DNA from: JADFXI01 sp963784135
Lineage (GTDB): Bacteria; Nitrospirota; Thermodesulfovibrionia; Thermodesulfovibrionales; Dissulfurispiraceae
Reading direction: 5' to 3'
Assembly (NCBI GenBank): GCA_963784135.1
Contig: CAWAQG010000004.1
Span: forward strand, 62,001-126,000
Length of the DNA: 64,000 nt
Part shown: positions 23,650-35,034 of the stretch, piece by piece
Layout: each line of letters begins with the position of its first letter
How positions within the stretch are numbered: position 1 is the stretch's first letter
The notes under the pieces: generated by a model
Told to the model about the DNA's origin: nothing
Databases searched by the model: none
Seen by the model: only the letters and a program-made list of their open reading frames with translations
Translations under genes and position numbers: made by a program

Positions 23650-24423
23650 TCCCGTCTATTTATTGCTTTATTTTTCCTTGTCTTGACGGCACTCGCAATT
23701 GCTTCGGCCACGCTGCCGTCTTTTGCGTCGGTACCGGAAATCCCTGCTGTTCCGTCCCAGTATGTGGTCGACCTTGCGGGGATTGTTGACGATGCAACAA
23801 AAGCCCAACTGAATATCTCGCTTCGGGAGCTTGAAGAAAAAACAACCGCACAGATGGTTGTTCTGACCATCCCGGGCCTTAACGGAGAGAGTCTCGAAGA
23901 TCTTTCCTTAAGGACTGCTGAAAAATGGAAGCTTGGGCAGAAGGGGAAAGATAACGGCGTCCTGCTTATAATTTCCCTGCAGGAAAGAAAATACCGTTTC
24001 GAGATAGGATACGGCCTTGAACGCGTGCTGCCCGACAGCCTGGTGGGTTCGATCGGCAGGTCATATCTTGTCCCCAATTTCAGAAAGGGCGATTACAGCA
24101 AAGGTGTCTCTGACACTGCTTTTGCCGTAATCAATACTATTGCTGCAGCCGAAGGGGTCACTTTGACCGGTACCCCGCTCCCTGAGAGAAACTACATGGA
24201 GAAGCCGCATCAAATCGGCTTGCTCCATAAACTGGTGCTTCTCATTTTTCTCATTGCGGCAGTGATACTCTTCATCAGGCATCCAGCGCTATTTCTGCTG
24301 TTGTTCTTCTCTTCGGGCAGAGGTGGATGGTCAGGAGGCGGCGGTTTTGGCGACGGTTCCGGGGGCTTTGGCGGAGGCGGGGGAGGCGGCTTCGGCGGCG
24401 GCGGAGCCTCGGGCGACTGGTAA
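23635..24423 (+). CDS. TPM-domain protein (YgcG family)
   Basis: 262 residues from ATG 23635. Signal sequence (about 5-28), then a TPM domain (35-165): YVVDLAGIVDDATKAQL, IGYGLERVLPDS and the FRKGDYSKGV segment. A membrane helix (about 198-218) and a glycine-rich tail (GGGGGFGGGGASGDW) complete the usual YgcG architecture. TPM domains have weak phosphatase activity or chaperone-like roles in membrane protein quality control. LemA follows, the standard gene pair. The first residues MNFLRSR are encoded by the right arm of the repeat at 23503-23649. Confidence 0.9.
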   Translation: MNFLRSRLFIALFFLVLTALAIASATLPSFASVPEIPAVPSQYVVDLAGIVDDATKAQLNISLRELEEKTTAQMVVLTIPGLNGESLEDLSLRTAEKWKLGQKGKDNGVLLIISLQERKYRFEIGYGLERVLPDSLVGSIGRSYLVPNFRKGDYSKGVSDTAFAVINTIAAAEGVTLTGTPLPERNYMEKPHQIGLLHKLVLLIFLIAAVILFIRHPALFLLLFFSSGRGGWSGGGGFGDGSGGFGGGGGGGFGGGGASGDW

Positions 24424-24471
24424 ACAAGAGACGGTGATTATAGCTGGAAAAATTATTGAAAGGGAGCTTGC

Positions 24472-25047
24472 ATGAATAATACTTTAAAGGTTGCACTCAT
24501 TATTGTTGGGACAATAGCAGTTATCGGAGTTTTAAGCATAGGCTGGGGCATAGGCCAGTATAACAGGGTCATTTCCATGGACGAGCAGGTGAAGGCCCAG
24601 TGGGCGCAGGTTGACAACCAGTTGAAGCGGCGATATGACCTTATCCCGAACCTGGTCGAAACAGTCAAGGGCTACGCGACCCATGAACGGGAGGTATTCG
24701 AAAATATCGCCCAGGCGAGAACTCAGTATTTTCAGGCGAAGACACCGGCGGACAAGATCCAGGCCTCGCAGCAGCTCGAGGGCGTGCTTTCAAGGCTTCT
24801 AATGCTCAAGGAGACCTATCCTGTACTGAAGGCCAATGAATCTTTTCTGAAATTGCAGGACAGCCTCGAAGGTACTGAAAACCGCATCTCTGTGGAGAGG
24901 AAACGGTATAATGATGCAGTGCAAATGCTGAACAGCTACCGCAGGAGTTTTGCAGGCAGGTTTATTGCGGCAATAGCAGGAGTCGGAGAGGCAAAATATT
25001 TTGAGACCCCGACCGCGGAGCGTGAGGCGCCGAAAGTAAAATTCTGA
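24472..25047 (+). CDS. LemA family protein
   Basis: 191 residues. N-terminal membrane anchor (about 7-27) with a short lumenal tail, then a four-helix bundle carrying the LemA signature VKAQWAQVDNQLKRRYDLIPNLVETVKGYATHE, VLSRLLMLKETYPVLKAN and NRISVERKRYNDAVQMLNS. Function unknown; LemA with TPM proteins is a widespread pair. AAAGGGAGC lies upstream of ATG 24472. Confidence 0.95.
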   Translation: MNNTLKVALIIVGTIAVIGVLSIGWGIGQYNRVISMDEQVKAQWAQVDNQLKRRYDLIPNLVETVKGYATHEREVFENIAQARTQYFQAKTPADKIQASQQLEGVLSRLLMLKETYPVLKANESFLKLQDSLEGTENRISVERKRYNDAVQMLNSYRRSFAGRFIAAIAGVGEAKYFETPTAEREAPKVKF

Positions 25048-25093
25048 GGGTATATTTTTGCTTTTTATGGCGTATATTTCTTAGAATATCGTT

Positions 25094-27547
25094 GTGATAT
25101 ATAAGATAGACCTGCCGGTCACCGGCATGACCTGTGCTGCCTGCAGCGCCGCGGTAGAACGGGCTTTACAGCGCATAAGCGGCGTAAAAAATGCTGCTGT
25201 AAATTTCCCTGCCGAAAGAGCCGCTGTTGAATTTTCCGACCCCAAGAATCCAGTCCCTTTGCCGGTCATCATCGAAGCTGTCAAGGGCGAGGGGTATGGA
25301 GTTGCATCGGTAAGGATGGATTTTTATGTCAGGGGAATGACCTGTGCTGCCTGTGTCGGCGCCATTGAAAGGGCACTGAAAGGGCTGTACGGTGTTTTGA
25401 ATGTTTCGGTCAACCTTGCGGCTGAGAAGGCTTCTGTTGAATATATACCTACTATTGTTGGGTTCGGGGATTTTAAGCGGACCATTAAAGAGGCGGGATA
25501 CGACGCGGAACAACCGGGCGATGAGCTGGCCGACAGCGAGCACGGGCGCGGGAAAAGGAATACAGGGAGTTGCGCAAACAGTTTATCATCAGCGCCGCTC
25601 TCAGTATTCCTATTTTTATAGGCAATATGCTGTCTGTCCCGGTGCTTTCTTCCTGGTATCTCCTGTTTGCGCTGGCAACGCCGGTCCAGTTTTGGAGCGG
25701 CATGCGTTTCCACCGTGCAGCCGTCTCCGCCCTCAGGCACGGAACTACGAATATGAACACGCTTATCAGCGTAGGGACTAATGCCGCGTATATCTACAGT
25801 ACGGCAGCAGTCTTTGCGCCGGGGTTGTTTTTTGCGCGTAGCGTTGCTCCGCAGGTTTATTTCGATACCTCTGCCGCTATTATCACTTTAATTCTCCTCG
25901 GGAGGCTGCTGGAGGCGCGAGCAAAAGGGAAGACATCGGAATCCATAAGGAGATTAATAGGGCTTCAGGCAAAGACCGCCACTGTTGTTCGCGACGGAAA
26001 TGAGATTGATGTCCTTATTGAAGAGGTTGTATCGGGAGATATAGTGGTAGTAAAACCGGGGGGAAGGATACCTGTGGACGGAATAGTGGTAAGCGGGTAT
26101 TCGACAGTCGATGAATCCATGCTTACAGGGGAAAGCCTGCCTGTTGAGAAAGTCGAGGGAGACAACTTATTCAGCGGTACGGTGAACAAGACGGGCAGTT
26201 TCAGGCTCCGGGCATTAAAGATCGGCAGGGACACAGCCCTTGCCCAGATTGTAAGGCTCGTGGAAGCCGCGCAGGGGAGCAAGGCGCCAATCCAGCGGCT
26301 TGCTGATAGAATCGCTTCGGTCTTTGTCCCTGCAGTTTTCGGTATAGCTGTACTTACGTTTTTAATATGGTTTATTGCGGGGCCGAGGCCGTCTTTTGCC
26401 CTCGCCCTGATGAATTTCATAGCGGTGCTGATTATCGCCTGTCCCTGCTCTTTGGGGCTTGCTACGCCCACGGCAATCATGGTCGGCGCCGGCAAAGGGG
26501 CTGAAAATGGTATTCTGATAAGGGATGCCGAGGCATTGGAATTGTCGCACAAGATTGAAGTGGTGGTGCTGGATAAAACCGGGACCATAACGAAAGGGGA
26601 GCCCGAGGTGATGGATATAGCTCCGGCCGGCAGCATTGCGCCGGATACTCTCCTCAAAATTGCCGCAGCTGCTGAAAAACTGTCTGAGCATCCTCTCGGC
26701 AAGGCGATAGTAAGGAAGGCGTCTGAAAAGGGCCTGGATGTTGCCGACCCCCTGGATTTCACGGCAATGCCGGGCGGCGGTATTAAAGCAAAGGTTATGG
26801 TTGACGGCGGCGAGGCCGAGGTATTTATCGGCAATGAGAGCATGCTCCGGAATGAGGGTATTGATTTAAGTCCTGTTATTGATAGCGCCCGTCTTGCGGC
26901 ATCCCTGGGCCGGACCCCGGTTTTTATTGCTGCTGATCAAAAAATGGTCGGCATGCTCTCGTTTGCCGATACTATAAAGGATGGGTCGCCGGAGGCGATA
27001 AAAGAGTTGTACTCTATGGGCATAGAGGTTATAATGATTACTGGAGATCATAAGAGCACTGCTGAGGCCATAGCAAAAGAGGTTGGGATTGATACATTTT
27101 TTGCCGACGTGCTGCCCGGGCAGAAAGTCGAAATTATAAAGAAGATAAAATCGCGGGGCAAGGTGACCGCTATGGTTGGAGATGGGATCAATGATGCGCC
27201 CGCCCTCGCTGAAGCCGATGTCGGTATTGCGATTGGCACCGGCACTGATATTGCGATTGAGGCATCAGGCCTAACGCTTATCAGGGGAAACCTGAAAAGC
27301 GTAGCGGATGCTATAAGGTTGAGCAGGCTTACTATCAGGACTATAAAGCAGAATCTTTTCTGGGCTTTTTTTTACAATGCCATAGGTATCCCCGTTGCAG
27401 CCGGGGTGCTTTACCCGTTTGGAGGCCCTTTGCTTAATCCGATGTTGGCCTCTGCTGCAATGGCGTTCAGTTCCGTTTCCGTGGTAAGCAACTCTTTGCG
27501 GTTGCGGGGGAAGAAGCTACGGAAAATTTTATGGAATGGAGGCGTGA
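25094..27547 (+). CDS. copA: Copper-translocating P-type ATPase, frameshifted
   Basis: Read in two frames, 25094 to about 25545 and about 25545 onward. Two heavy-metal domains with GMTCAAC (residues about 11-17 and 83-89), then membrane helices, the actuator TGES loop, the ion site IACPCSLGLATPTA, the phosphorylation site DKTGT, the HPLGKAIV copper-ATPase motif and GDGINDAPALAEADVGIAIG. This is CopA, exporting Cu(I). The shift is in a G/C run at the end of the second metal domain. At the 3' end the frame runs without a stop into the following receiver (ATG 27547); a one-base shift would restore a TGATG overlap. Probably sequence errors, not a real fusion. Confidence 0.85.
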
Positions 27548-28666
27548 TGCAAAGGAGAGTGTATGTTGCAGATGATGTATCTATAAATATAGAGCTTGTG
27601 GAGTCTGTTTTCAGAAATGACCCCAACCTTATAATCAGAAAGGCGGATAATGGAAAAGAACTTATGAAATGCATCGAAGACAACGGCGCTCCGGACCTCC
27701 TCATCCTCGATCTCATGATGCCTGTAATGGACGGCTTTGATGTGCTTGAAGAGCTGAAGGAACGGAAGGGAGTTCACAGTACTTTCCCATTATAGTGCTT
27801 TCCGCGCTGACTGATAAACAGAGTATTGTCAAGGCCCTGTCCATGGGGGCTGACGACTATGTGACCAAACCGTTCTTTGTAGAGGAACTCAAAGCCCGTG
27901 TAGGCAATATGCTGAAATTAAGGAGCGGGATGAATATTTGAATACATCACTTGATGTAATGGAATCGAACCTGATCGAGAAGCTTCAGATGATCGATCAG
28001 ACCCAGGTGGAAGTTATTATCCGATTGGGTAAAGCGGCGGAGTTCAGGGATGATGAGACAGGGAGGCACATTGAGCGCATTGCCGCTTATGTTAATTTGA
28101 TGACCGAAAAACTGGGCCTGAACCGCGAACAGCGTACAATGATGCAGTATGCCGCCCCCATGCACGATGTCGGCAAAATAGGCATTCCCGACGGGGTGCT
28201 GATGAAAGCCGGCAAGCTGACCGCCGATGAATTTAAAATAATAAAACTCCATACGGTCATAGGCAGCAGGATTTTAAGCGGCACAACCCTTCCCTTGCTG
28301 GAGCTTGCCAAGGAAATAGCCCTTTCCCATCACGAGCGGTGGGACGGAGGCGGCTATCCCCTGGGTCTCAGGGGGAATGATATACCGATATCAGGCAGGA
28401 TAGTTGCTATTACGGACGTTTTTGATGCGATTACGTCGGAAAGGGTGTACAAAGAGGCATGGCCTATTGAACAGGCATTGGAATATTTAATGGAGATGAG
28501 GGGGAAACAGTTCGACCCTGATATCGTCGATGCCTTTTTTGCAATAGAGAACCAAATGACTTCAGTCAGGCGGTCAAAATGCGATGCGCCTGCGTCTAAA
28601 CCTATAATCCTTCAACTTATCGAGGGCGATATCAGTTTTGAACAGCTGATCGAGCAGTGGAGATAG
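27547..28666 (+). CDS. Response regulator with HD-GYP domain, frameshifted
   Basis: Start ATG 27547 after GGAGG. The receiver begins VYVADDVSINIELVE, with the phospho-acceptor in LLILDLMMPVMDG; the frame breaks near 27785 (FPIIVLSALTD continues in another frame) and again near 27935. From 27938 a complete HD-GYP domain follows: DDETGRHIERI, HDVGKIGIPDGVL, HHERWDGGGYP and ITDVFDAITSERVYKE. HD-GYP enzymes hydrolyse cyclic di-GMP. As one protein it would be about 370 residues, standard for RpfG-like regulators. Two breaks are most simply assembly errors. Confidence 0.85.
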
Positions 28667-30339
28667 ATATAAAGACAGACACAGAGAATTCCCTCCTTGT
28701 CGTCCCGCTGGGCGGTGTTGAAGAGATTGGTCTCAACATGACGGTTTTTCAATATGCCGGTGATCTAATAATTGTGGATGCCGGTCTTATGTTTCCCGAA
28801 GAGGACATGCTGGGCGTGGATTTCGTCATCCCCGATTTTTCTTATATTATTGAGAACAGGGAAAAATTAAAGGGGATAGTCCTTACCCACGGGCATGAAG
28901 ACCACACCGGTGCGCTGCCTTTTCTGCTGAAAGAATTAGAGGTCCCTGTATTCGGGACGGCCCTTACCCTTGCTCTGGTGCGGGAGAAACTGAGGGAGCA
29001 TGGATTGGATGACGTTCCGCTCATTCCGGTAAGACCGCGAGACACTATCACACTCGGTTGTTTTTGCATCGAATTTATTCGGGTCACTCACAGTATCGTG
29101 GATGGGGTAGGCCTGGCGATAAAAACCCCTGTCGGCACTGTTATACATACAGGTGATTTCAAGCTCGATCCCACGCCAGTAGACGGGGAACTGATGGATT
29201 TTCTCCGGTTCTCGGAATACGGCGAGAAAGGAACTTTGCTACTGCTTTCCGACAGCACCAATGCTGAAAAGGGGGGCTTCACTTTTTCTGAAAGGGAAGT
29301 AAGCAGGGCCTTTGACGACATTTTTTCGAAAGTTAAGGGGAGAATTATTATCGCCACGTTTGCCTCGAACATCCATAGGATACAGCAGGCCATAAATGTT
29401 GCGGTGCAGTACGGCAGGAGGGTTATCATGTGCGGTAAAAGCATTGTTTCAAATGCACAGATAGCCCTCGATCTCGGCTATTTGAAGATGCCGGGCGATA
29501 CATGGGTCAAGCTGGAAGACCTGAAGGACCTTGCCGACTCGCGAGGTGGTGATAATTACTACCGGCAGCCAGGGGGAGCCCATGAGCGTACTGTCGCGCA
29601 TTGCAATGGATGAGCACAAGCACATCAAGGTGAAGGAAGGCGATACGGTCATCCTCTCGGCCAAGATAATTCCCGGCAACGAGCGCTCGATAGGCAGGAT
29701 CATAAACCACCTTATGAGCAGGGGCGCCGATGTCAGGTATGAGAAAGTTTCGGAGATACATGTTTCCGGACACGCGTCAAAGGAAGAGCTTAAACTGATG
29801 ATGAACCTGGTGCGGCCCAAGTATTTCATCCCCATCCATGGTGAATACCGCCACCTTAAATATCATGCCCGACTGGCTGAAAAGTCGGGGATACCGAAGG
29901 ACAACGTATTTATTTTAGGCAACGGCGAGGTATTTGAAATAAATGAGTCGGGGGCCGCTAAAGCCGGTAAAGTGAACGCAGGGAGGGTTTTTATCGACGG
30001 CAAAGGGACAAACGGAGTTGAAGACATAGTGCTCAGAGACAGAAGGACGCTGGCCCACGACGGCATAGTCATTAGTTCTTGTAGGGCATTGAAAAGCACA
30101 CAAAGAAAATCGTCTCTGGTCCCGATATCATATCCAGAGGGTTTGTTTTTGAGGACGCCTCACAGGATATTATCAATGAAGTAAGGGACCTTATGGCTGC
30201 AACACTTTCCCGACTGCAGGATGACATTATTTCTGATGTATCGCTGATACAGTCGAAACTTCGTTCTACTCTTAAGAAATATCTCAGAAATACCATGGAC
30301 AGGCGTCCGATGATTATGCCGGTCATAATGGAAGTGTAA
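28657..30339 (+). CDS. rnj: Ribonuclease J, frameshifted in this sequence
   Basis: Readable across frames: 28657 to about 29530, about 29532 to 30075, and about 30085 to the stop at 30337-30339, giving about 555 residues, full length for RNase J. Metallo-beta-lactamase motif HGHEDHTG, beta-CASP segments (IIATFASNIHRIQQ, LSAKIIPGNE) and the HVSGHASKEEL motif are intact, as is the C-terminal domain (KHTKKIVSGPDIISRGFVFED, ending MPVIMEV). RNase J is a 5' exonuclease and endonuclease in RNA decay and is normally conserved, so the breaks look like sequence errors. GTG start overlaps the HD-GYP gene. Confidence 0.88.
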
Positions 30340-30344
30340 TGAGT

Positions 30345-30460
30345 AAATGGGTGTTTGAGTAAAAACTTATTCGCTCTTATGCCCATATGCTTATTTACGC
30401 ACATGCCTTTTTTACTCATACGCCCATTTACTCATACGCCCATTTACTCATTTGCCCATA
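30345..30460 (+). repeat. Simple repeats of the TACTCATACGCCCATT type
   Basis: A 16-base unit, TACTCATACGCCCATT, is repeated two to three times at about 30413-30460, with degenerate inverted relatives (GAGTAAATGGGTG) at 30341-30358. It lies in the 166-base gap between the RNase J gene and a kinase gene. I see no gene here. Not a CRISPR: there are no spacers. Confidence 0.55.
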
Positions 30461-30505
30461 TACTGCTTTGATAGAAAACATGGGGGGAATTTGGTATAGT
30501 ACCTT

Positions 30506-31743
30506 ATGGCTGCGGGAAAGTTTGGAACGCTCATCTTCAAAGTCCGGGAATACTGTCCGGCGACAGGAGGCCTTTGGACGAAAGACTCCAGCATGCAGTT
30601 GGTCATTATTGCACGACTATTTCGGGGTCGAAAAGTGTTCTGTCATGTTGATCAACCGGGAAGACATGACGCTGGAGGTCAGGGCAGCTACTCACACTGC
30701 CATTGTCGGAATGAAGAGAAAGCTTTCGTGATGTCACCAGTCGCAACCAGGGCGTTGCTTGAGGATACTCCGTTTAAACGGACAGAGAAAAGACTCTCCT
30801 ATTTCATGCCGCTGAACACAACCAGTTACACTTCCTCTAATTCATTGAGCGTTCCGATCAAGTACTATGAAAAAAAGGTCGGCGTCCTCAATCTTACTGA
30901 TACGAAAAATAACAAACGGCTGACTGCGAAGCAGGTGAGAGAGGCGGTCAGGATAACTGATTACCTTGCCGTTTATCTGTATGCCTCCCAAGCCAACGAC
31001 CTTCTTGAGAAGAATATAAAAAAGTACGAGGATGCCCTCGCGCAGGTAATAAAACCGACGAGATGAAGACGAGTCTGACAAGCTTTATCGTGCATGACCT
31101 GAAGGGACCCGTCAGTACCATTTTGGCCAACCTGGACATGCTGAGTTACGAGCCGCTTACCGCGGAGCAGCTTGGACTGGTGAACCTTGCGTTGAACGAT
31201 GTGTATAAAATGCAGCGTATGGTAATGAATATCCTTGATGTCCGGAAAATGGAAGAAGGGAAGATCAATATTTACAGGGAGGAAACCGACCTCTGCGAAC
31301 TGGCGCAGCGTGAAATCATGTCTTTAAAGGGCCTGCTTGCCATGAGGGGCATCAGTATAGTGTTTGATGGGGGGCCGTGCGTAATGTTTATCGATGAAAA
31401 CCTTATCGGCAGGACGATTTCAAATCTCATAATCAACGCTGTCGAGCATTCCCCTGACCGGAAACAGATAACGGTGAATGTCCGTTATGATGCTGCCGGG
31501 AAAGAGACTGTTTTCAGCGTTGCCGATGAGGGCGCCGGCATCCCTGATGATCTGAAGGGCAAGGTTTTTGACAAGTTCTTCCAGATAGAGTCCGGCAGGA
31601 TTTACCGGAAGACTACTACAGGCCTGGGGCTGACATTCTGCAAACTTGTGGTCGATGCTCACGGCGGGCGTTTATGGGTTGAGGATAACGAGGGGGGAGG
31701 GACGCGTTTTATTTTACCCTCCCGGAAACAATTAAAGAGGTGA
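30506..31743 (+). CDS. GAF-domain histidine kinase, frameshifted
   Basis: Pieces in different frames join to one soluble kinase of about 410 residues. A GAF domain is visible as YFGVEKCSVMLINREDMTLE and then SVPIKYYEKKVGVLNLTD. After a coiled coil the frame changes near 31060 (KTDEMKTSLTSF is the restored reading) and enters HisKA with His in FIVHDLKGPVSTI and a HATPase with NLIINAVEHS, DEGAGIPDD and TTGLGLTFCKLVV. The 5' end is also broken near 30600-30730, so the start is uncertain. Followed at once by a receiver-TPR gene. Confidence 0.75.
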
Positions 31744-31750
31744 TGGTCTG

Positions 31751-32957
31751 ATGGCGGTTCCGATAGAATATCTGAAAATAAAATGCCTCGTTGTTGATGA
31801 CGAGGCGTCCATGCGCAAGACTATCAGCAATATGCTTGGGAAAATAGGTTTCACGAGCGTTATTACGGCTGATAACGGCAGAACGGCGTTGGATATAATC
31901 AAAGTAAGTCCTGTGGACATGGTGATAGCGGATGTCAATATGCCTGAGATGACCGGCGTCGAGCTTTTTAAAACTGTACAGGGAGGATAGAAACTACGAT
32001 AATATGGTTTTTATTTTTGTTACTGCCGAAGCTACCAGGCAAACTGTTGCGAGGGCAGCGGAGGAGGGCGGCGAAGGATATATCATCAAGCCCTTTGTGA
32101 TGGGGATACTGGAAGACAAGATTGCAAAGGCACTGGAGAAAAAATTCAAGCCGGGTTCTGTGGAAACCTGCCTTAAGGAATTTTCTGCCGCCATGGCCAA
32201 GAAAGACTTTCAAGGGCCGAAGATGCCCTCGGCAAGGCAGCGGCCCTTGTGCCCGATGCGGCAAAGGTGATCCATAATTTCGGCGTGCTGTACCTTGCAA
32301 AAGGGGATATGGAGCGGGCGATAGAATTTTTTAAAGAGGCGATAGAAAAAAACCCCATGTTTGTGAAGTCCTACAATGCCCTCGGTGAAATATATGAAAA
32401 TATGGGGGATCATCGGCTCTGCCATAAAATACTATGAGAGCGCTCATGAAATAAGCCCGGCCAATACCGAGCGGCTGCTTGCGCTCAGTAAGCTTTTCTA
32501 CAAGACCGGAGAGAAGGACAGGGCTGAAACCATTCTTAAAGACGCGGTTTCAGACATGCGGGGAGATATTGCGGAGTCTGCACATCTTATGGGTGAAATG
32601 TACCTTGCCAGGAACGAAAGTGAGAAGGCGCTGGAGATGCTGAAGAAGGCATATAAGCAGAACCCCTCGGATATATCAATCATGGAGAGTCTGGCGGAGG
32701 CGTACCGCAAGGTGGGACAGGCGGAGCAGGCGCTTGAACTCTATAAGGAATGTCTGAAGATATCCCCGGACAATGCAATGGTTTATTACAGCATGAGCAA
32801 GACTTACCTGGAAATGTCTGACAAGAAAAACGCTATAGAAGCCATGAAGAAGGCTTGGGTGCTCAACCCGCACTCCAAAGAGATAACGGCTGACCTCAAG
32901 GCGCTTGGCGAGAAGAGCCGGCTTAATCTATTGATGTTTATATGGCAGATTCTCTGA
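31751..32957 (+). CDS. Receiver-TPR protein, frameshifted
   Basis: Frame breaks near 31985, 32210 and 32405. Joined, it has a receiver domain (CLVVDDEASMRKTISN, phospho-acceptor in MVIADVNMPEMTG, FIFVTAEA and IIKPF) followed by about six tetratricopeptide repeats (VIHNFGVLYLAKGDMERAIE, SYNALGEIYENMG, VYYSMSKTYLEMSDKKNAIE). Total about 400 residues. Receiver-TPR proteins probably act through protein contact; the kinase just upstream is the natural partner. The breaks are probably sequence errors. Confidence 0.78.
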
Positions 32958-35034
32958 AAACCCCCTATTTCAAAGTCACCCGCAGCATCTCCACACAGCA
33001 TCGGCAGAAGGCTGCAGGAGATCAAGGGAGTTATTGCCGTTACAGGCGGAGCTTACCTCACTCTGGCACTGTCAAGTTACAACAAGTGGGAGCGGTCACT
33101 GTTTACTTTCTCTCAGGCCCCTAACCGGAAACTACGGCGGCATTGCAGGCGCCTATGTTTCCGATGCCGTTATTTCATTTCTCGGTGTTGCCGGCTATAT
33201 GTCTCCGATTTTGCTTATGGTCTACGGGGTAAGGAAAATCCTGGGAAAAGAAAAGAGTATGCTGCATGCCTTGGGCGCAGTGGTTTTATTAGCTTCATTG
33301 TCGATGCTGGCGCAGCTCCTTTCCGGGACAATCAACCTGTTTGTTGAGCCTGCCGGGGGGCTTGCCGGGCTTCTTCTGGCAAACCTTTTCGAAGGGTTGC
33401 TTTCACCCCCGGGGGCATATTTAATGGGTATTGCCCTGGTGGTCATTGCGCTGGTCCTTCTGAGCCCTGTGTCCATTTTTTCATACATGCGGGGACGGGA
33501 GAAAGAGGCTGAGCTGCCGATCAAGGTGATGGAGCCGGAGCTGCCGTTGTACCCGTTGGAGAATGAAGAAATACTCATAGAGAGCAAGCCTGCTGCAAAA
33601 GTCCCTTTGAAGCCGGGGACGGCCCGGGAAGTAAAGAGCGATAACGGCTATTCGCTGCCGCCTCTGGATTTCTTAAAAGAGGGTGAAGATGCATCAGGGC
33701 CGGCCAGGGATGAATTGAATGCTGCGGCGTCCGGCATTGAACGAAAACTCACAGACTTCGGTGTAAGCGGCAAGATAAAAGGGGCACATCCCGGCCCGGT
33801 GGTCACTATGTATGAGTTCGAGCCCGCCGCCGGGGTCAAGATCAACAGGATCGTGTCTCTGTCAGAGGACCTGGCCCTTGCGCTCCGTGCGCCGAGTATC
33901 CGCGTGTATCCTATTGCAGGCAAGGCCACTATCGGCATCGAAGTTCCGAACAGTCAGAGAGCAACGGTTGTGCTCAGGGAGATCATCTCCGCTGAAAACT
34001 TTCAGAACAGTGCATCTCTTCTTACTCTCGCTCTCGGCAAGGATATTTTTGGTAAGCCTGTTGCGACCGATCTGTCAAAAATGCCGCATCTCCTGGTTGC
34101 AGGGGCCACCGGCTCCGGCAAGAGCGTCTCCATTAATGCAATGATCATCAGTCTGCTTTATAAGGCGACCCCCGAAGAGGTCAAGATGCTTATGATAGAC
34201 CCGAAACTCCTGGAGCTTTCGGCCTATGCCGGCATCCCCCATCTGATATCGCCTGTCATAAACAGCCCGAAGGAGGCTTCCGAAGCGCTGAAGAAAATGG
34301 TATTCGAGATGGAGAGACGGTACAAGGTCCTTGCTGAAAAGGGCGCCAGGAACATAGATGCCTTTAACCGGCAGGCGTCGAGGGCTGAAAAACTTCCGTA
34401 TATTGTAGTCATTATTGATGAACTGGCTGACTTGATGTTTACCGCGCCGAGCGATGTTGAGAATGCCATAACACGCCTTGCCCAGATGGCGAGGGCATCC
34501 GGCATCCATCTCATCCTTGCGACACAGCGGCCTTCTGTTGATGTCATTACAGGTTTGATCAAGGCAAACTTCCCTGCAAGGATATCATTTCAGGTCACCT
34601 CGCGGATTGATTCGAGGACGATACTCGACGGGCAGGGCGCCGAGCAGCTTCTTGGCATGGGTGACATGCTGCTTATGGTCCCCGGCGTCAAGATTCTTAG
34701 GATCCACGGCGCCTATATAAGCGAAACAGAGATTAAAGCCGTAACGGAATTTGCGAGGTCTCAGGGGCCGCCCGATTACACGTCCTTTGAAAACATTGTA
34801 GTCACCGACAGCCAGGAGAAGGGGACTGACGGTTCGGGCGAAAGGGACGCGATGTATCAAAAGGCGCTCGATTTTGCGGAGTCTGCGGGCGAGGTCTCCA
34901 TTTCGTCGATACAACGGAGATTCAAGATAGGATATAATAGGGCTGCAAGTATTATGGAACTTCTGGAGGAGGACGGTCTTGTCGGGCCTCCGAAAGGCGC
35001 CGGAAAACCGAGGGACTTCCTGGGGAGAAGATGA
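32942..35034 (+). CDS. ftsK: DNA translocase FtsK/SpoIIIE, frameshifted at its 5' end
   Basis: From about 33123 the frame is clean for 640 residues: membrane helices to about 33500, a short linker, then the motor domain with Walker A LLVAGATGSGKSVSIN, Walker B VVIIDELADLM and the C-terminal gamma winged helix (SSIQRRFKIGYNRAASIMELLEEDGLVG). The N-terminal part is broken near 32998 and 33120; the restored reading includes RRLQEIKGVIAVTGGAYLTL, the first membrane helix. Start is probably ATG 32942. FtsK pumps chromosomal DNA at the division septum and activates XerCD. An essential-type gene, so breaks suggest sequence error. Confidence 0.92.

Noticed and set aside
30345..30460. Short regular repeats resembling a CRISPR array
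   Set aside because: Repeats are directly adjacent with no unique spacers, and no cas gene is nearby.
27547..33125. Programmed ribosomal frameshifting
   Set aside because: Shifts occur in unrelated genes, at varied sites, in both directions and more than once per gene; no shared slippery signal is visible.
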